Positions 62,601 to 64,000 of a stretch of DNA of 64,000 nucleotides are shown here, piece by piece (the stretch's first letter is position 1; each line of letters opens with the position of its first letter). The notes beneath the pieces are model-generated. The model saw only the letters and a list, made by a program, of their open reading frames with translations, searched no databases and was not told where the DNA came from. Source of the DNA: Pempheris klunzingeri (lineage: Eukaryota > Chordata > Actinopteri > Acropomatiformes > Pempheridae). Where the stretch lies: contig NC_092022.1 of the NCBI RefSeq assembly GCF_042242105.1, forward strand, positions 11,156,001 to 11,220,000, written 5' to 3'. Position numbers and translations under genes: made by a program.

Positions 62601-64000
62601 ATTTCCTGAAACCTGCTCACTGTCAACTGGTTGCTCATCTTCTTCTCCAGATTACATTCTAATCATGGCAGTTTTTTTGTGTTTGTTTTGCATTGACCGT
62701 GCGACGAAGTGACGGCACTGATTGGAGTGTGTTCAAATCAATAATTGATCTGCTCATGTTCACCCAGAATCATCTTCAACATCATCCTCATTTCACTTTG
62801 CGGTGAATGCTGCTAATGACAGAATTTTTGTGTTCTTTCTTTTGGGTCCATTAATCCTGTCCGTGTCTTGCCTTTCATTTAAAAAAGGAAAAAGAAAAGG
62901 TAATATAAATCGAAAACCGGAGGGAAGGGGAGGGATGCTGAAGAGGCCCAAATCAGCTTGCTTTCCAGCCTGATGTCCGTCTATCTTTCTTCATGTCTGT
63001 CTTGTGTCATAGGTTTAGACGTAGAGAACCTCGTATTTGTTTTCCTAAAGGTCGTTCAATCTGTCAATCTTTCCTCAAGTACCAATTTCCTTTTTGAATC
63101 CTTCATGCTGCTGACCCTGAATCAGACTGTGTGCTTGTGCGTATGGATCTGCCTGTGTGAGAGTGTGTGATACAGTAGAGATTTGTGTTAGAGTAGAACT
63201 GCATGTGTGGGTGTGCATGTGTTCTTTTGGCTGTTTACTTGCACGTGTTTGTGACGGTGGCTGTTTCTCGCTGTTTGTCCAGGCGTGCCTGTCAACAGCA
63301 GGGTGTCCACTAAGATCCAGCAGCTGTTAAACACACTCAAACGGCCCAAGAGACCACCACTCAGCGAGTTCTTCGTTGATGACTCTGAGGAAATTGTAGA
63401 GGGTGAGACACACAGAGTGCATATGCATGTTCTGCATTCCTTTTTGTTAGGAAAAATGGGAAAAGTTGAACAAATAATCACAGGTATAAATCCTCACTTA
63501 TTTACTTGAGCATGTTTATCATGACATGAAATTCACACACCCATACAGTCTGTTAAACAGTATCTCACAGTTTATTGGGTTTCTTCTGTCAGACTGATTG
63601 TAGGTGGTACTTTTTGCTGATTTAATATCACCTTTTGTTATGTTAGATTTCTTTTTATTACACATACAGCCATTAACTTCGCTAACATAACTGGAAAAAT
63701 ACTATTTTTGTATAATTAATGGAAGCACAACAGAAAAAAATCTGCCCAGTTTTGATTTATCAACAATTTTGTACTATAACTATTATTTTAAACTAAACCA
63801 CACTGGTCATGTATTAATGTTGCATGGAAATTCTCAACTTTCATGTTGTGTGACATATCAATTGTGTTGCCCTCTGTGTTACTGCAGCGTTTACACTCTT
63901 ATTCATAGCTTCTCCTAATCATCCACTGCCCATCCTCCTATCTGTACCTCTGTTGTTGTCCAGTGCCCCAGCCGGACCCCAACACCCCTAAACCAGAGGG
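40365..64000 (+). CDS. dip2b: Disco-interacting protein 2 homolog B (DIP2B), 5' part
   Basis: N-terminal portion of a large protein with an N-terminal DMAP1-binding domain and two adenylate-forming (AMP-binding) domains that lie beyond this window (family knowledge). Visible exons: 40365-40440, 59949-60020, 61351-61506, 61676-61801, 62064-62294, 62385-62513, 63283-63402 and 63964-64000 (continuing off the edge). All junctions are GT-AG and phase 1. The DMAP-binding segment starts PKEVRDQLAELDLELSEG and continues DITQKGYEKKKAKLL (about residues 10-40). It is followed by SGGARDERYRSDIHTEAVQ, ALAKHKEEKMALPMPTKRRS, CTPPDTSSASEDEGSLRRKA, SSTSSSASSTLSHGE and STKIQQLLNTLKRPKRPPL. These match DIP2B better than DIP2A/C. 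The N-terminus begins MADRGMDLPKEV, lacking the short Pro/Ala insert I recall in human. Introns after the first are all under 1.4 kb. A candidate microexon lies at 62888-62899. Confidence 0.94.
40865..40901 (+). repeat. TG microsatellite in dip2b intron 1
   Basis: An uninterrupted TG dinucleotide run of about 18 units, read directly. Confidence 0.95.
41745..41805 (+). repeat. LINE 3'-tail-like sequence with ATCTT satellite
   Basis: GGACATTTTCCCCGTTGTGG, then GACTAATAAATGAATATCTT and tandem ATCTT/ATCTTAT units. This is the usual look of the 3' end of teleost LINEs: a CCCC..GGG hairpin, AATAAA-like word and short tandem tail. No reverse transcriptase sequence precedes it. Confidence 0.5.
44235..44335. 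repeat. Fragment of a common fish repeat
   Basis: AGAGACAGGAAACATGGGGA, GGGAGAGAGGGGATGATGA and ATGCAACAAGTGTCCCCGGC resemble a frequently seen dispersed repeat of teleost introns. It is short and diverged. Confidence 0.35.
47111..47456 (+). mobile_element. tRNA-derived SINE
   Basis: Full-length-looking SINE. The pol III A-box region TGGTTAGCACTGTGG is near 47115, and the B box GGTTCGAATCC is at 47152-47162. The body contains TGCGTGGGTTTTCTCTGGGT, TCCAAAGACATGCCGGTTAG, TGTCTGTCTCTATCTGTCGG and CAGCTGGGATTGGCTCCAGC. The 3' end carries an ATGGATAAA tail. This is the abundant teleost family whose consensus ends in ATGGATGG. Confidence 0.8.
47586..47625 (+). repeat. TC microsatellite
   Basis: About 20 tandem TC units followed by imperfect TCTGTC units to about 47650, in dip2b intron 1. 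Confidence 0.95.
50205..50345. repeat. Interspersed repeat, related to 18110-18245
   Basis: Carries CAGCAGACATTTTAAC, TTACTAATAGCATCAGT and TTCAAGTGTCCCACTAAG in the same order as the copy between asb8 and atf7. The family is not identified. Confidence 0.45.
54226..54264 (+). promoter_or_regulatory. Cluster of TAATC/GATTA words
   Basis: TAATC at 54226-54230 and 54245-54249, and GATTA at 54253-54257 and 54260-54264: four bicoid/OTX-class homeodomain core words in 39 bases. TGTAATCT and AGATTACA (54243-54259) form a palindrome around one base. Function is inferred only. Confidence 0.3.
55040..55385. repeat. Dispersed fish repeat, probably DNA-transposon derived
   Basis: TTTATGCCTCCGTGCTGGTG, CATATCTCAGGGAATTTCCT, GATTTTGGTGGTCAAAGGTG, CATAACTCAAGAATTCATAC and GACAAAATTTCACACAAATG are landmarks of a common non-coding teleost repeat. 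No coding capacity. Confidence 0.65.
60021..61350 (+). other. dip2b: dip2b intron 2
   Basis: A 1.3 kb intron, GTAAGA to CTGTAG. Only ordinary intron sequence is seen. Confidence 0.85.
62514..63282 (+). other. dip2b: dip2b intron 6 with candidate microexon
   Basis: Intron of 769 nt from GTACAC to GTCCAG. The middle contains the candidate 12-nt microexon at 62888-62899, followed by a purine-rich stretch (AACCGGAGGGAAGGGG). Confidence 0.8.
62888..62899 (+). CDS. dip2b: Candidate 12-nt microexon of dip2b
   Basis: GAAAAAGAAAAG is preceded by AG (62886-62887) and followed by GTAATA (62900 on). The flanking exons join in phase 1, so inclusion would keep frame and insert four residues, turning ..ADG-VPV.. 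into ..ADGKRKGVPV... A TGC word lies about 15-20 nt upstream and a CCATTAATCC branch-point-like word further up, as in SRRM4-dependent neural microexons. The A-rich bases just before the AG make a poor ordinary acceptor, also typical of that class. Unproven without RNA. Confidence 0.4.
63403..63963 (+). other. dip2b: dip2b intron 7
   Basis: AT-rich intron of 561 nt, GTGAGA to GTCCAG, with nothing further recognised. The next exon is cut by the window end. Confidence 0.85.

Overview
The window is vertebrate nuclear DNA, almost certainly from a teleost fish and probably a spiny-rayed (percomorph) one. Four multi-exon genes have GT-AG introns and encode proteins close to human LARP4, ASB8, ATF7 and DIP2B. 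The non-coding DNA carries repeats typical of such fish: a tRNA-derived SINE, an abundant element built of AAGTAAAAGTAC-type words, hairpin MITEs and TG/TC microsatellites. No bacterial, viral, CRISPR or operon-like content was seen. All exon models were made by eye from splice signals, reading phase and remembered family sequences.

Layout, all genes on the + strand and head to tail. Positions 1-568 are the larp4 promoter and 5' leader. Positions 569-9962 hold larp4 (16 coding exons, 795 aa), followed by a long 3' UTR to about 12.2 kb. Positions 13.0-13.5 kb hold a CpG-rich promoter for asb8, whose coding exons run 14665-16445 (3 exons, 289 aa). Positions 16.4-19.8 kb are its 3' UTR and an intergenic stretch with old repeats. 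The atf7 promoter and non-coding first exon lie at 19.84-19.93 kb, its coding exons run 24777-34354 (11 exons, 487 aa), and a long 3' UTR ends near 37.2 kb. Positions 37.2-40.0 kb are intergenic and full of transposon remnants. dip2b starts at 40365 and runs off the right edge: 8 coding exons are visible (315 complete codons), and intron 1 is 19.5 kb.

The genes do not form one pathway. LARP4 binds poly(A)/PABP and stabilises mRNA. ASB8 is a substrate receptor of a Cullin-5 ubiquitin ligase. ATF7 is a CRE-binding bZIP factor regulated by stress kinases. DIP2B is a large adenylate-forming-domain protein with an N-terminal DMAP1-binding domain. Their order mixes neighbours that in human are spread along 12q13.

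The most interesting signals are outside the obvious exons. First, two related elements in larp4 introns (6773-6968 and 9276-9486) both have box C and box D words, closing stems and an internal stem with one compensatory change, as expected of a long box C/D-like RNA. Second, a 12-nt frame-preserving candidate microexon lies in dip2b (62888-62899). Third, a strong-context uORF has its stop overlapping the asb8 start codon. Fourth, GCTAGC/GCTAAC words cluster around all four promoters.
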